From contig NZ_BMGD01000001.1 in NCBI RefSeq assembly GCF_014639875.1, positions 620,001-684,000 on the forward strand: a stretch of DNA of 64,000 bases. Direction: 5' to 3'. Below are positions 8,134 through 17,056 of this stretch, in pieces (within the stretch, counting starts at the first letter, position 1; each line of letters opens with the position of its first letter). Both the position numbers and the translations under genes were made by a program. The notes beneath the pieces were generated by a model that saw nothing but the letters and a program-made list of their open reading frames with translations, searched no databases and had not been told where the DNA came from. This DNA is from Blastomonas aquatica. GTDB taxonomy: Bacteria > Pseudomonadota > Alphaproteobacteria > Sphingomonadales > Sphingomonadaceae.

Positions 8134-10278
8134 TCACTGGCCATCATCTTCATCCCGCAACACCGGCGCAACGCGCTCGTCCTGCGAGCCGGGCGGCGGC
8201 CTGCGGACCGGGGGGCGGGGTTCGGCTTGCCGTGTCTGGGGGCGCTGTGTCGGTTGGTCGCGGCCCAACGCGCGGTCGATGAAGTTGTCGTCGAGGCGCT
8301 CGGGGAGCTGCACCGGCGGAGGTGCAAACGGATCGGGGACTTCAGGGCCACGACCCGGCTCGATCGGATTTCCGTTCTCGTCGATGAAGACCACATCGTC
8401 GGGTGAGCCGAAATAGGCCTCGTCATCGGGCTCGAGCTGCCATTCGGGCAACACCAGCTCGGTGTCGAAAGGCTCGACCTTGCGCTTGGCGACCGCGACC
8501 TTCATGTAAGCTGCAAACGCGCGCGCGGGCGCCGTTCCGCCCTGCAGTCCGCCGACCGGGCGGGCATCGTCACGGCCCATCCACACGCCCGTCGTGATGC
8601 CGCTTGAAAAGCCCAGGAACCAGCCGTCCTTGTTGCTGTTGGTCGTGCCGGTCTTGCCAGCCACCGGGCGCCCGATCTGCGCCGCGCGGCCGGTGCCGAC
8701 ATTGACTGCGGTCTGAAGCAGATCGGTCATGCCTGCAGTGACATGCGGCGGTACCAGCACCTGGCTCATGTCCGCTTCGTGCTGATAGAGCACATCACCA
8801 TCGCTGGTGGTGACCTTGGTGATGCCATAAGGCGATATCGCGACCCCGCCCGAGCTGACCCCCGCAAAGGCACGCACCATGTCGATCACGCGGACCTCGG
8901 AGGATCCCAGCACCATCGAAGGCAGCGTCGTGATCGGCGTGGTGATGCCGAAGCGGCGCGCCATGTTGGCGATCGAGCTGGTGCCGACATCCTCGCCGAT
9001 CCGCGCCGCAACGGTGTTCTTGGAATAAGCGAACGCCGTGCGCAGCGTGATGTCGCCGGCATAGCTGCCGCCGCTGTTGCGCGGGGTCCAGCCACCGATG
9101 GTGACCGGGGCATCGGTGACGATATCCTCGGGGGTATAACCTGATTCGAGCGCGGTGAGATAGACGAACAGCTTCCAGGCCGATCCCGGCTGGCGCAATG
9201 CGCTGGTCGCGCGGTTGTAGTTCGAGGTGACGTAGTCGGTGCCGCCGACCATCGCGCGCACCGCGCCATCGCGGTCGAGCGAGACCAGAGCGCCTTGCGC
9301 GCCACGCGGCACATTGGCCTGGATCGCCGCAGTCCCTGCGCGCTGCATGTTCAGGTCAAGCGTGGTCCACACCACGATCGGCTGGCCATCATCCTCGATC
9401 AGCGTATCGAGCTGCGGCAGCGCCCAGTCGGTGAAATAGCGCACCGAATTCTGCCCCTTTTCGGGTGCGAACTCGACGCCTTGGAGATCGGCTTCAGCGG
9501 CCTGGGCAGGCGTGATCGTGCCGACATCCTGCATGACCATCAGCACCACCCCGGCCCGGCCCAAGGCTGCCTCGGTGTCGGCGGTGGGCGAATAGCGCGA
9601 AGGTGCCTTGACCAACCCGGCAATAATCGCGGATTCAGCCAGCGACAGCGTCCTGGCATCATGGTTGAAGAACTTGCGCGCGGCCGAATCGACGCCATAA
9701 GCACCGCCGCCGAAATAGACCTTGTTGAGATAGAGCTCGAGGATCTGGTCCTTGGAGAACTTGCGCTCAAGCGCCAGCGCGAGCACGCCTTCGCGGATCT
9801 TGCGGGTGTACGAGCGGCTGTTGCTGAGGAAGACGTTGCGCGCCAGCTGCTGGGTGATCGTCGATGTCGCGCGCACCCGGCCGCCGCCTGCGACCGAATT
9901 GTAGATCGCGCGGCCGATGCCGATCGGATCGACGCCCGGGTGATAGGCGTAACGCCGGTCCTCGACCGAGATCATCGCGTCCTTCATGGTCTGGGGGATG
10001 TCCTCGATCGCCAGCCAGTTGCCGAAGCTCGGCCCGAGCTGCATGATCTCGGTACCATCGGCGGCGCGGACCAGAATCATCTGGCCATTGGGCGAAGATT
10101 TCATGTCCTGGAAGCTGGGCAGCGATCCCATCACCGTGACCACCGCGACAATCAGCCCGATCAGGCCGACCAACGCCGCAGCCGATCCGATCTTGACGAT
10201 GCGCCAGAACCACAGGCGCGGGCCGCCCGCAGGCTTGGGCTTGGACTTTGCCCTGCCACCCTTGTCTTTCACCGCCAT
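8134..10278 (-). CDS. Class A penicillin-binding protein (PBP1A family)
   Basis: A 714-residue bifunctional peptidoglycan synthase. A basic cytoplasmic tail and one membrane anchor (about 24-50) are followed by the GT51 glycosyltransferase domain with the catalytic EDRRY motif (Glu106) and ITQQLARN. The transpeptidase domain has SAWK (Ser366 nucleophile), SKN (419-421) and KTGT (542-545). It polymerises lipid II and cross-links stem peptides on the periplasmic side. The C-terminal 70 residues are Pro/Arg/Asp-rich and probably disordered. I chose the ATG at 10278 over a TTG at 10320. Confidence 0.93.
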   Translation of the reverse strand: MAVKDKGGRAKSKPKPAGGPRLWFWRIVKIGSAAALVGLIGLIVAVVTVMGSLPSFQDMKSSPNGQMILVRAADGTEIMQLGPSFGNWLAIEDIPQTMKDAMISVEDRRYAYHPGVDPIGIGRAIYNSVAGGGRVRATSTITQQLARNVFLSNSRSYTRKIREGVLALALERKFSKDQILELYLNKVYFGGGAYGVDSAARKFFNHDARTLSLAESAIIAGLVKAPSRYSPTADTEAALGRAGVVLMVMQDVGTITPAQAAEADLQGVEFAPEKGQNSVRYFTDWALPQLDTLIEDDGQPIVVWTTLDLNMQRAGTAAIQANVPRGAQGALVSLDRDGAVRAMVGGTDYVTSNYNRATSALRQPGSAWKLFVYLTALESGYTPEDIVTDAPVTIGGWTPRNSGGSYAGDITLRTAFAYSKNTVAARIGEDVGTSSIANMARRFGITTPITTLPSMVLGSSEVRVIDMVRAFAGVSSGGVAISPYGITKVTTSDGDVLYQHEADMSQVLVPPHVTAGMTDLLQTAVNVGTGRAAQIGRPVAGKTGTTNSNKDGWFLGFSSGITTGVWMGRDDARPVGGLQGGTAPARAFAAYMKVAVAKRKVEPFDTELVLPEWQLEPDDEAYFGSPDDVVFIDENGNPIEPGRGPEVPDPFAPPPVQLPERLDDNFIDRALGRDQPTQRPQTRQAEPRPPVRRPPPGSQDERVAPVLRDEDDGQ

Positions 10279-10428
10279 GCGCAATCGGCCCCTGTCATCC
10301 CTGCCAAGCACTCTCAACACCGCTGGTATTGTTCGCCGCGGAGCAAAGCGCCGCGTCTTGCAGCATGCGGCTTTCGCTAGGCTGAATATAGCGTCCCGCG
10401 CGATGCGCCAAGCCGTTTCGGCGGTGTC

Positions 10429-11031
10429 TCACACTGCGCCCGATCCGGCTGATTCGCTGGCGATTTGCGCCTGCGCCTGGGCGAGTTCCTGCGGGGTGTT
10501 GACGTTCGTCAGGACGCCAGCCTCGGCAAACTCGACCGGCACCGCGCCAAGTTCCTCTCCCAGCCGCCGTAGCGACCATTTCTGCACGCATCGATCGGCG
10601 GGCAAGGCCATGATCACCGCCTGCACGTTCCACAGGGCAAACGCGGGCTGCCAGGTTCCATCGCATTGGGCCATCGCCACCGGTGCACCCTCGCCCAACC
10701 GGGTGACCAGATCCAACGGCACGAACGGCGCATCGACCGGCGCGGTGACGAAGCCGTCCGCGCCCTGCGCCGCCAGGTACAGCGCCATCGCGCGGATCGC
10801 GCCCACCGGTCCTGCAGGCCCATCGGCAAGGTCTGCAACCGCAGTGGCGCCGGTGCCGTAATCATGCGGCGCGCAGAGCAACACCTGCGGCACTTGCGCA
10901 CGCAGGCGGTACAGCACCCGGTCGATCATCCGCTCCCCGCCGATCAACGCCAGCGCCTTGTCCAAACCCTCCATCCGGCGAGATTGGCCACCCGCAAGCA
11001 GCGCGGCGACCTGCGGCAGGCCATGGCTCAT
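10429..11031 (-). CDS. mobA: Molybdenum cofactor guanylyltransferase MobA
   Basis: A 200-residue nucleotidyltransferase-fold protein with the MobA signature LLAGGQSRRMEGLDKAL at the N-terminus and an FVTAPVDAPFVP metal-binding segment. MobA joins GMP from GTP to molybdopterin to make the guanine-dinucleotide cofactor. The start at 11031 lies 5 bp upstream in sequence from the preceding gene's stop, so the two overlap-couple. The only molybdoenzyme seen in this window is the hydroxylase subunit at 55-57 kb. Hydroxylases of that family often use the cytosine-dinucleotide form instead (MocA), and some MobA-like proteins are in fact MocA, so the nucleotide is uncertain. Confidence 0.85.
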   Translation of the reverse strand: MSHGLPQVAALLAGGQSRRMEGLDKALALIGGERMIDRVLYRLRAQVPQVLLCAPHDYGTGATAVADLADGPAGPVGAIRAMALYLAAQGADGFVTAPVDAPFVPLDLVTRLGEGAPVAMAQCDGTWQPAFALWNVQAVIMALPADRCVQKWSLRRLGEELGAVPVEFAEAGVLTNVNTPQELAQAQAQIASESAGSGAV

Positions 11032-11035
11032 CCGC

Positions 11036-11947
11036 TCAATTCGCAGGTATCGCAGGAGCGATCGGCGATGGCTGCGCGATCGGCAGACCGCTCGCATCGC
11101 GCAGTCCGCGCGGTTCGAGAATGGCGGCGCTCTCGATGATGTCGAGCGCGCGCCTGGCCTCGGCATACATCCGCGCCTTGCCCATCCAGTCTGCCGCCTT
11201 GTTGCGGCCGGGCAGCCGTTCGATCTCGCCCAAGGCGGCCTCGACGCGCCCGGCCTCAAGATAGCGCTTGGCGCGCTGCAAGCGCTGTGTCGGGGTTTGC
11301 GATACCGTGCCCTGCTGCTCGACCACGAACAGCTCGCTGGCCTCGCGCTGCAGCGAATCCCAGAAGCTCTCGCCTGAATCCCCACCCGATGTGATCGACG
11401 GGCCGATCTCCTCGAGCTGGCTGCGCAATTGGTCCATGGTCACCGGGTTGCGCGCGGCGCGCACGATCGTGCCCACCGCATTGGGCTGGGCCGCGCCGAA
11501 GCGTAGCTGCAACTGCCCTTCCAGATAGCCCAGCGCCGATGCGCGATCGAGCGCACGGCGCGCGGCAAAGGCGATCAGCAGACCTTCGGCGCGCCCGGCA
11601 TTGCCTGACGCCGCCTGCGCCTGGACGTTGATCAGCGACAGCCGGTTTTCCAGCTCTGCTACCCGCGCATCGAGCGCACCCGGAGGCGGCGCACCCAGCA
11701 TTCCGCCAGGCATAGGCGCCGGTGCGCCCGAAATCGCTGGGTTTGCGGGGTCGGACGTGACCACGTTGCTTTCGAGGGCGGTCTGCGCTGGTGCCGAAGT
11801 GGTATCACCAAACCAGCCTGACCGCGTAATCAGCCAGCCCGACAGGATCGCCCCACCGACAAAGGCCAGCACCAGCAGCATCAGCAGCGTCCTGCCGCTG
11901 GCCCCATGCGAGGCGCGGCCCGGGCGGGTGGTATCAGCGTTCATCAT
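11036..11947 (-). CDS. Mitofilin-like (Mic60/COG4223-type) membrane protein of the heme locus
   Basis: A 303-residue protein with a short cytoplasmic N-terminus, one membrane segment at about 20-42 (LLMLLVLAFVGGAILSGWLI), a Pro/Ala-rich linker, then a largely helical domain beginning with a coiled-coil stretch (ALDARVAELENRLSLINVQAQA). Alphaproteobacterial mitofilin homologues are commonly encoded in the hemC-hemD block, and this gene sits immediately after hemD. Assignment is by context, topology and length rather than by a sharp motif. The function in bacteria is membrane organisation by analogy with mitochondria, which is inference. Confidence 0.7.
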   Translation of the reverse strand: MMNADTTRPGRASHGASGRTLLMLLVLAFVGGAILSGWLITRSGWFGDTTSAPAQTALESNVVTSDPANPAISGAPAPMPGGMLGAPPPGALDARVAELENRLSLINVQAQAASGNAGRAEGLLIAFAARRALDRASALGYLEGQLQLRFGAAQPNAVGTIVRAARNPVTMDQLRSQLEEIGPSITSGGDSGESFWDSLQREASELFVVEQQGTVSQTPTQRLQRAKRYLEAGRVEAALGEIERLPGRNKAADWMGKARMYAEARRALDIIESAAILEPRGLRDASGLPIAQPSPIAPAIPAN

Positions 11948-12666
11948 GTCTCCGGCTTGTCTGCCTGTTGCAACCTTGCATCATGCTGGCACAGCGCGTT
12001 TGCTACGTCCAGCAATGCCCGGTCGTCGGTCGATGCCGCCACCCGCACCGCGGCCCAGCCTTCACCTGCTACATCGACCAGAGCCGGGGCAAACAGCGCA
12101 AGGCTGATCGCGCCGCGATCCAACCGTGCCGCATCGACGAGCGAACTGAAATGCTCTGCCGCGCGCGCCGAGTGCAAAAGCACGACGGCAGGCTGGGCCA
12201 ACGCGTCGCGCAACGTATCGGGCATCGGCAGCGCGCGCGATCGGTAAACGATGCGGGTATCGATCGCGAGGCGGCTATCGGGAAGATCGACATGATCCTC
12301 CCCTGCCAGCCGCAGGATATGCAGGTGCCCATCCTCGGCCAGCATCGGCAGCAATGCCGCAAGACCGCCGGTTCCCTGGCCGCGCACCCGAAACCCCAGG
12401 TCCAGCGCCATCCGCGAGGTCTTGCCGCCCACCGCATAGACCGGCAGGTCCTTGAGGTCCGCCAGCGCAGGGCCACCATGGCGGAAGACGTTGGCGCTGC
12501 CGACCAGCAACGCATCATAAGCCGAAGCGTCGGCAGGCGTCCACGCGACCTGCTCGATCACAAACAGCGGCGTGACCAGCGGATGGTGCCCCGCTGCACG
12601 CAACGCCTGCGCGGTTGCGGTCGCGCCGGGCTGCGGGCGAAGAACGATGATTCGCGAGCCCGCCAT
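11944..12666 (-). CDS. hemD: Uroporphyrinogen-III synthase HemD
   Basis: A 240-residue member of the poorly conserved HemD family, which cyclises hydroxymethylbilane and inverts ring D to give uroporphyrinogen III. The N-terminal IIVLRPQPGA, the DALLVGSANVFRH segment and the PVYAVGGKTSRMALDLGFRV region fit the two-lobed fold. It begins where hemC ends and overlaps the mitofilin-like gene by 4 bp (ATGA), so the three are probably one translationally coupled unit. Confidence 0.88.
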   Translation of the reverse strand: MAGSRIIVLRPQPGATATAQALRAAGHHPLVTPLFVIEQVAWTPADASAYDALLVGSANVFRHGGPALADLKDLPVYAVGGKTSRMALDLGFRVRGQGTGGLAALLPMLAEDGHLHILRLAGEDHVDLPDSRLAIDTRIVYRSRALPMPDTLRDALAQPAVVLLHSARAAEHFSSLVDAARLDRGAISLALFAPALVDVAGEGWAAVRVAASTDDRALLDVANALCQHDARLQQADKPET

Positions 12667-13676
12667 CAGCGCGGATTGAAAAGCCGCGTGATCGTCTCGG
12701 GCGCTTTGGCAAGCAGTTCAGCTGCAAGCAGCGCGGGTGCACCCGGATCGCTCGCCGCAAAGGTTGTATCGCCTGCGACGTGCTGCGCACCGTCTTCTGA
12801 ATACAGCACCGCGCGCAGATGGATCGTCGTGCCCGAGATTCGCGCCAGCGCCGCGATCGCCGAATGGCAGTCGCCGCCCAGCGCCTCGAGCAGCGCGCGT
12901 TCGGCCATCACGCAGGCTGATGTCGGCGCGTCGTCGATCCCGCCGATCAGCGCGCGCATCGGCGCATCGTCCCTGCGTACTTCGATCCCAACCGCACCCT
13001 GCGAGGGTGCAGGCAGCCAGACCTCGGTTTCCAGCCGAACCGAGGGGATGCCGGTCAGCCTCTCGCCCAGCCGGTCCAGCCCGGCGGCGGCAAGCAAGGT
13101 CGCATCCGCCTCGCCGCTCTGCAGTTTGCCGATGCGCGTGGCGACATTGCCGCGGAACAGCACCGGCACGACATCGGGGCGAATCATCCGGATCTGCGCA
13201 GCGCGGCGCGGCGAACTGGTGCCGAAGCGCGCGCCTTGCGGCAGCGCAGCGATGCTGGGCGACCCCAGCAGCACGTCGCGAACATCCGCGCGCGGCAGCA
13301 TCGCCGCGAGCACGAACGCTTCCGGCCGGATCGTCTCGACATCCTTCATCGAATGCACCGACAGATCGATCGTACCGCCACCCAGCGACCAGTCGAGCTC
13401 GCGGGTCCACAGCGCCTTGCCACCGACATCGGCGAGCGGTCGATCGGTGATCTTGTCGCCGCTGGCCACCACCGGCGACAGCTCGACCTGATCCTCGGCC
13501 AGTCCCCAGCGCGCGCGCAACGCGGCGGCGGTCATGTACGCCTGTGCCATCGCCAGCGGCGATGCGCGGGTGCCCAGCCGGATCGGGCGGGTGGCGAGTA
13601 TCTCGGCGATGCCATCGGGCAACGCGCCGGAGGCCCCAGGTGTTTCAGAGGCGAAGGTGTGCGTGGTATCTGCCAT
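12666..13676 (-). CDS. hemC: Hydroxymethylbilane synthase (porphobilinogen deaminase) HemC
   Basis: A 336-residue enzyme that condenses four porphobilinogens into hydroxymethylbilane. The family motifs IRLGTRASPLAMAQA, DLSVHSMKDV, GTSSPRRAAQ and RGNVATRIGKL are in order, and the dipyrromethane-cofactor cysteine is Cys270 in LGGDCHSAIA. I chose the ATG at 13676; an open frame extends further upstream but would run into tsaD, which starts only 41 bp away on the other strand. Confidence 0.96.
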   Translation of the reverse strand: MADTTHTFASETPGASGALPDGIAEILATRPIRLGTRASPLAMAQAYMTAAALRARWGLAEDQVELSPVVASGDKITDRPLADVGGKALWTRELDWSLGGGTIDLSVHSMKDVETIRPEAFVLAAMLPRADVRDVLLGSPSIAALPQGARFGTSSPRRAAQIRMIRPDVVPVLFRGNVATRIGKLQSGEADATLLAAAGLDRLGERLTGIPSVRLETEVWLPAPSQGAVGIEVRRDDAPMRALIGGIDDAPTSACVMAERALLEALGGDCHSAIAALARISGTTIHLRAVLYSEDGAQHVAGDTTFAASDPGAPALLAAELLAKAPETITRLFNPR

Positions 13677-13717
13677 GCACCTTGTGCTAGCGGCCAATAG
13701 CGATAAGGGAAAGCCCC

Positions 13718-14752
13718 ATGGCAATCATCCTCGGCATCGAATCGAGCTGCGATGAAAGCGCGGCCGCGCTGATCGGGTCCGACCGCAGCATCCTCGCCCA
13801 CCGGCTGGCAGGCCAGGAAGACGCGCACCGCCCCTATGGCGGCGTGGTGCCCGAAATCGCCGCGCGCGCGCATGTGCAGGTGCTCACGCCGCTGATCGAG
13901 GCGGCGCTCAACGATGCCGGACTGACGCTGGACGATGTCGACGCGGTCGCCGCAACCGCAGGCCCCGGGCTGATCGGCGGCGTGATGGTCGGGCTGGTCA
14001 CCGCCAAGGCGCTGGCGATGGCAGCGGGCAAGCCGCTGATCGCGGTCAATCATCTTGAGGGCCATGCGCTCTCGCCGCGGCTGGCCGATTCGAGCCTTGA
14101 ATTCCCCTATCTGTTGCTGCTCGTCTCGGGCGGGCATTGCCAGATTTTGCGGGTTGATGGCGTCGGCCAATACCGGCGGCTGGCGACGACGATCGACGAT
14201 GCGGCGGGCGAGGCGTTCGACAAGACCGCCAAGATCCTGGGGCTGGGCTATCCCGGGGGGCCCAGGGTCGAAGCCCTGGCCAAGACTGGCGATGCCAGAG
14301 CCGTTCCGCTGCCCCGGCCGCTGCTGGGAAGCGCAGAGCCGCATTTCTCGTTCGCCGGGCTGAAGAGCGCGGTGCTGCGCGCGGCGCAATCGGGCAACTA
14401 TCGGCCAGAGGACATCGCCGCGAGTTTTCAGGCGGCGGTAGTGGATTGCTTGATCGACCGGCTGGAGAAGGCCATCGCCCAGGGCGGTCCTGCCAGCCAT
14501 CTCGTGGTCGCAGGCGGGGTCGCGGCAAACGGCGCGATCCGCTCGGCGCTCGAGGCGCTGGCCGCGCGCCACGACATGGGCTTTGTCGCACCACCGTTGT
14601 GGCTGTGCACCGACAATGCCGCGATGATTGGCTGGGCGGGCGCGGAGCGGTTTGCGCTGGGGCTGACCGATCCGCTCGATATTGCCGCGCGACCGCGTTG
14701 GCCGCTTGACCCGGCAGCAGAAGCAGCGCGTGGCGCGGGAGTGAAGGCATGA
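13718..14752 (+). CDS. tsaD: tRNA N6-adenosine threonylcarbamoyltransferase TsaD
   Basis: A 344-residue ASKHA-fold protein that transfers the threonylcarbamoyl group to A37 of ANN-decoding tRNAs. The N-terminal [15 protein letters not shown] and the metal-binding pair His112/His116 in [10 protein letters not shown] are diagnostic. Its partner TsaB is encoded at 31562-32224. The gene is divergent from hemC and overlaps gpsA by 4 bp. Confidence 0.97.
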   Translation: MAIILGIESSCDESAAALIGSDRSILAHRLAGQEDAHRPYGGVVPEIAARAHVQVLTPLIEAALNDAGLTLDDVDAVAATAGPGLIGGVMVGLVTAKALAMAAGKPLIAVNHLEGHALSPRLADSSLEFPYLLLLVSGGHCQILRVDGVGQYRRLATTIDDAAGEAFDKTAKILGLGYPGGPRVEALAKTGDARAVPLPRPLLGSAEPHFSFAGLKSAVLRAAQSGNYRPEDIAASFQAAVVDCLIDRLEKAIAQGGPASHLVVAGGVAANGAIRSALEALAARHDMGFVAPPLWLCTDNAAMIGWAGAERFALGLTDPLDIAARPRWPLDPAAEAARGAGVKA

Positions 14753-15738
14753 GCGAGAACAAGCCAACCGTCGGCGTGATCGGCGGCGGCGCATGGGGCA
14801 CCGCGCTGGCACAGATGCTGGCGAGCGATGGCCGCGACGTTCTGCTCTGGGCGTTCGAACCGGCGGTGGTCAAAGCCATCAACACGCAGCACAGCAACAG
14901 CGCCTATCTTTCGGGCACCACGCTTGACCCTGCGATCCGCGCTACGGGTGACCTTGGCGCACTGGCTGATTGCGCGCTGCTGCTGGTGGTGACACCCGCG
15001 CAGCACATGCGCCGCGTCCTCAAGCAACTGCCGCACGGAACCACCGATCTGGTGCTGTGCTGCAAGGGCATCGAGGAGGCGACCGGCGACCTGATGGTCG
15101 ATGCCGCACGCGCCGCTGCGCCCGGACGCCCGCTCGCCGTCCTCTCCGGGCCGACATTCGCGCATGAGGTGGCCGCCGGCCAGCCGACCGCGGTGACTTT
15201 GGCGTGCGAGGATCATGTCCAGTGGGACCGGATCGCACCGCAGATCGCGCGGCCCGCATTCCGCCCGTATTTTACCACCGACATTACCGGCGCCGAGATC
15301 GGCGGCGCGGTGAAGAACGTGCTCGCGATCGCGTGCGGCGTGGTCGAGGGGCTGGGTCTGGGGCAGAACGCCCGCGCGGCGCTGATCGCGCGCGGCTTTG
15401 CCGAGATGACCCGCTTTGGCCTCGCCTGCGGCGCGCAGGCCGAAACGCTTTCGGGTCTGTCGGGGCTGGGCGATCTGGTGCTGACCTGCTCGTCGGTGAG
15501 CTCGCGCAATTTCTCGCTGGGCAAGGCGCTGGGCGAGGGGCGCAAGGCAGCCGATGTTCTCGCCGATCGTACCACTGTCGCCGAAGGCGCTTTCACCGCA
15601 CCGGTGTTGCAACGCGTTGCGCGGACACGCGGCGTGGCGATGCCGATCGTCGATACCGTCTGCGCGCTGCTCGCAGGGGAGGTTGCAGCGGCGGAGGCGG
15701 TGGCGGCGCTGCTGGCACGGCCGCTGACGGCGGAGTAG
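14749..15738 (+). CDS. gpsA: Glycerol-3-phosphate dehydrogenase [NAD(P)+] GpsA
   Basis: A 329-residue dehydrogenase that reduces dihydroxyacetone phosphate to sn-glycerol 3-phosphate for phospholipid synthesis. The nucleotide-binding [11 protein letters not shown] is near the N-terminus. The substrate-domain residues occur in [18 protein letters not shown], in [11 protein letters not shown] (catalytic Lys) and in [14 protein letters not shown]. The ATGA overlap with tsaD implies coupling, an arrangement common in alphaproteobacteria. Confidence 0.97.
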   Translation: MSENKPTVGVIGGGAWGTALAQMLASDGRDVLLWAFEPAVVKAINTQHSNSAYLSGTTLDPAIRATGDLGALADCALLLVVTPAQHMRRVLKQLPHGTTDLVLCCKGIEEATGDLMVDAARAAAPGRPLAVLSGPTFAHEVAAGQPTAVTLACEDHVQWDRIAPQIARPAFRPYFTTDITGAEIGGAVKNVLAIACGVVEGLGLGQNARAALIARGFAEMTRFGLACGAQAETLSGLSGLGDLVLTCSSVSSRNFSLGKALGEGRKAADVLADRTTVAEGAFTAPVLQRVARTRGVAMPIVDTVCALLAGEVAAAEAVAALLARPLTAE

Positions 15739-15771
15739 ACGCTGTCTTTCACTCCTCTGTGCCTCCCTACC

Positions 15772-15960
15772 CCGCTCAGCCTGAGCCTGTCGAAGGCCCC
15801 GCGCTGTGAGTAGCATCAAAAGCTCAGTGCTTTCCGGCGAACGCCGGAATCCAGAGCGACTGCAGCGCGATCTGACCCCTGGGCTCCGGCTTTCGCCGGA
15901 GGACGGTAGAGCGATTTAGCAACCGTGTGCGCGAGGCCTTCGACAGGCTCAGGCTGAGCG
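15772..15960. repeat. Composite nested inverted repeat, family C enclosing family B, copy 1
   Basis: The outer arms are CCGCTCAGCCTGAGCCTGTC followed by GAAGGCC (15772-15798) and the inverse GGCCTTC followed by GACAGGCTCAGGCTGAGCGG (15934-15960). Inside lies a family B unit (about 15830-15902): a TCCGGCGAACGCCGGA hairpin, a spacer of about 40 bp and a TCCGGCTTTCGCCGGA hairpin. The right outer arm runs into the 3' end of the SDR-like gene. The same composite occurs at 53835-54025. Confidence 0.88.
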
Positions 15961-16794
15961 GATGTTTTCCAATGGGTGCTCATGTTCCCCCGCCAATATC
16001 CCCGCAAGCCCGGCCTCGTAATCGGGATACCGCAACTCCCAGCCCAGCAGCCGCTTGGCCTTGCCGTTCGCGACCCGGCGGTTCTCGGCGTAGAATCCCA
16101 GCGCCATTGGCGACAGATTGGCCTGTTCGAGGGTCTGCATCGGCGGCAGCGGAGCGCCGAGCAACCGGCACGCGGCCTCGATCACCCGGTTCTGCGAGCA
16201 CGGCAGGTCATCCGACAGATTGTACACTCCCGGCGGTCCGGCGAACGATGCGATGACGCCGCCTGCGATATCGTCGACATGCACCCGGCTGAACACCTGA
16301 TCGGGCAGGTCGATGCGCTTGCCCGAGCCTTCGCGCACCCGGTCGAGCGCACTGCGGCCGGGGCCGTAGATGCCGGGCAGCCGCAGCACTCGCACGTGTG
16401 TATCGCCCGGGGGATCAAGCGCCTGCCAGTCGAGATCGGCCTGGGTGCGCGCATTGCGTCTGCCCGTCCCGACGATCGCGCCTTCATCGACCCACGCGCC
16501 GCGCGCATCGCCATAGACGCCGGTAGAGGACAGGTATCCGATCCAGCGCGCGGGCGCGGCGCGCAAGGCATCGACATAGGCGGCGAGCACCGGGTCCGCG
16601 CCGGTCGCGCGGTCGGGGGGCACGCTTGAGAGGATGTGCGTCGCGCTGGCCAATGCTGCGTGTACCGCTGAGCCATCGGCAAAATCCACATCCCCGCCGC
16701 GCCCGGTGCCGTGGACTTGCCAGCCTTGCTCGCACAATCGCCGGGCGAGGTGCGAGGCAGTGTAGCCCATGCCGAAGATGAAGAGGGTGTTCAT
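15949..16794 (-). CDS. SDR-like NAD(P)-binding epimerase/dehydratase family protein
   Basis: A 281-residue extended-SDR-like protein. The nucleotide-binding loop at the start is FGMGYTASHLARRL (GxGxxA/G-like). The active-site region reads YLSSTGVYGD, with the Ser/Thr-Gly-Val-Tyr-Gly pattern of NAD-dependent epimerases of the YeeZ/COG0451 group. Activity and substrate cannot be assigned. I chose the ATG at 16794; the open frame upstream reads through repeat 16854-17019 and is rejected. The stop codon lies within the outer arm of the composite repeat at 15772-15960. Confidence 0.8.
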   Translation of the reverse strand: MNTLFIFGMGYTASHLARRLCEQGWQVHGTGRGGDVDFADGSAVHAALASATHILSSVPPDRATGADPVLAAYVDALRAAPARWIGYLSSTGVYGDARGAWVDEGAIVGTGRRNARTQADLDWQALDPPGDTHVRVLRLPGIYGPGRSALDRVREGSGKRIDLPDQVFSRVHVDDIAGGVIASFAGPPGVYNLSDDLPCSQNRVIEAACRLLGAPLPPMQTLEQANLSPMALGFYAENRRVANGKAKRLLGWELRYPDYEAGLAGILAGEHEHPLENIRSA

Positions 16795-16853
16795 GGGGTG
16801 ACCGTAGCTTTGGGCGAGAGGGATGCAAGGTCGTTGCTGGGGACGGCCCTTCC

Positions 16854-17019
16854 AAATCCTCCCCCAGCTTGCTGGGGGAGGGGGACCGCCCGCGCAGCGG
16901 GGGGTGGAGGGGCTGCGGGTGCGTGCTGCCCTTAGTGGTAGTGCGATCTCGCTTCCCCTCCACCACCGCCCCTCGGGCGGCGGTCCCCCTCCCCGAGACA
17001 AGCTCGGGGAGGATTTTTT
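16854..17019. repeat. Long nested palindromic repeat, family A, copy 2
   Basis: The ends are hairpins, CCTCCCCCAG..CTGGGGGAGG (16858-16880) and CCTCCCCGAG..CTCGGGGAGG (16989-17012), joined by GGGGACCGCC against GGCGGTCCCC. The inner part holds GGGTGGAGG against the CCTCCACC inverse. It ends in six T residues (17013-17018). It occupies almost the whole divergent region between the SDR-like gene and pepN, so promoters for one or both must lie in or beside it. Confidence 0.87.
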
Positions 17020-17056
17020 CGTGCCAAAGCCCCGCCCCCGCATTAGGGTCACCCAT

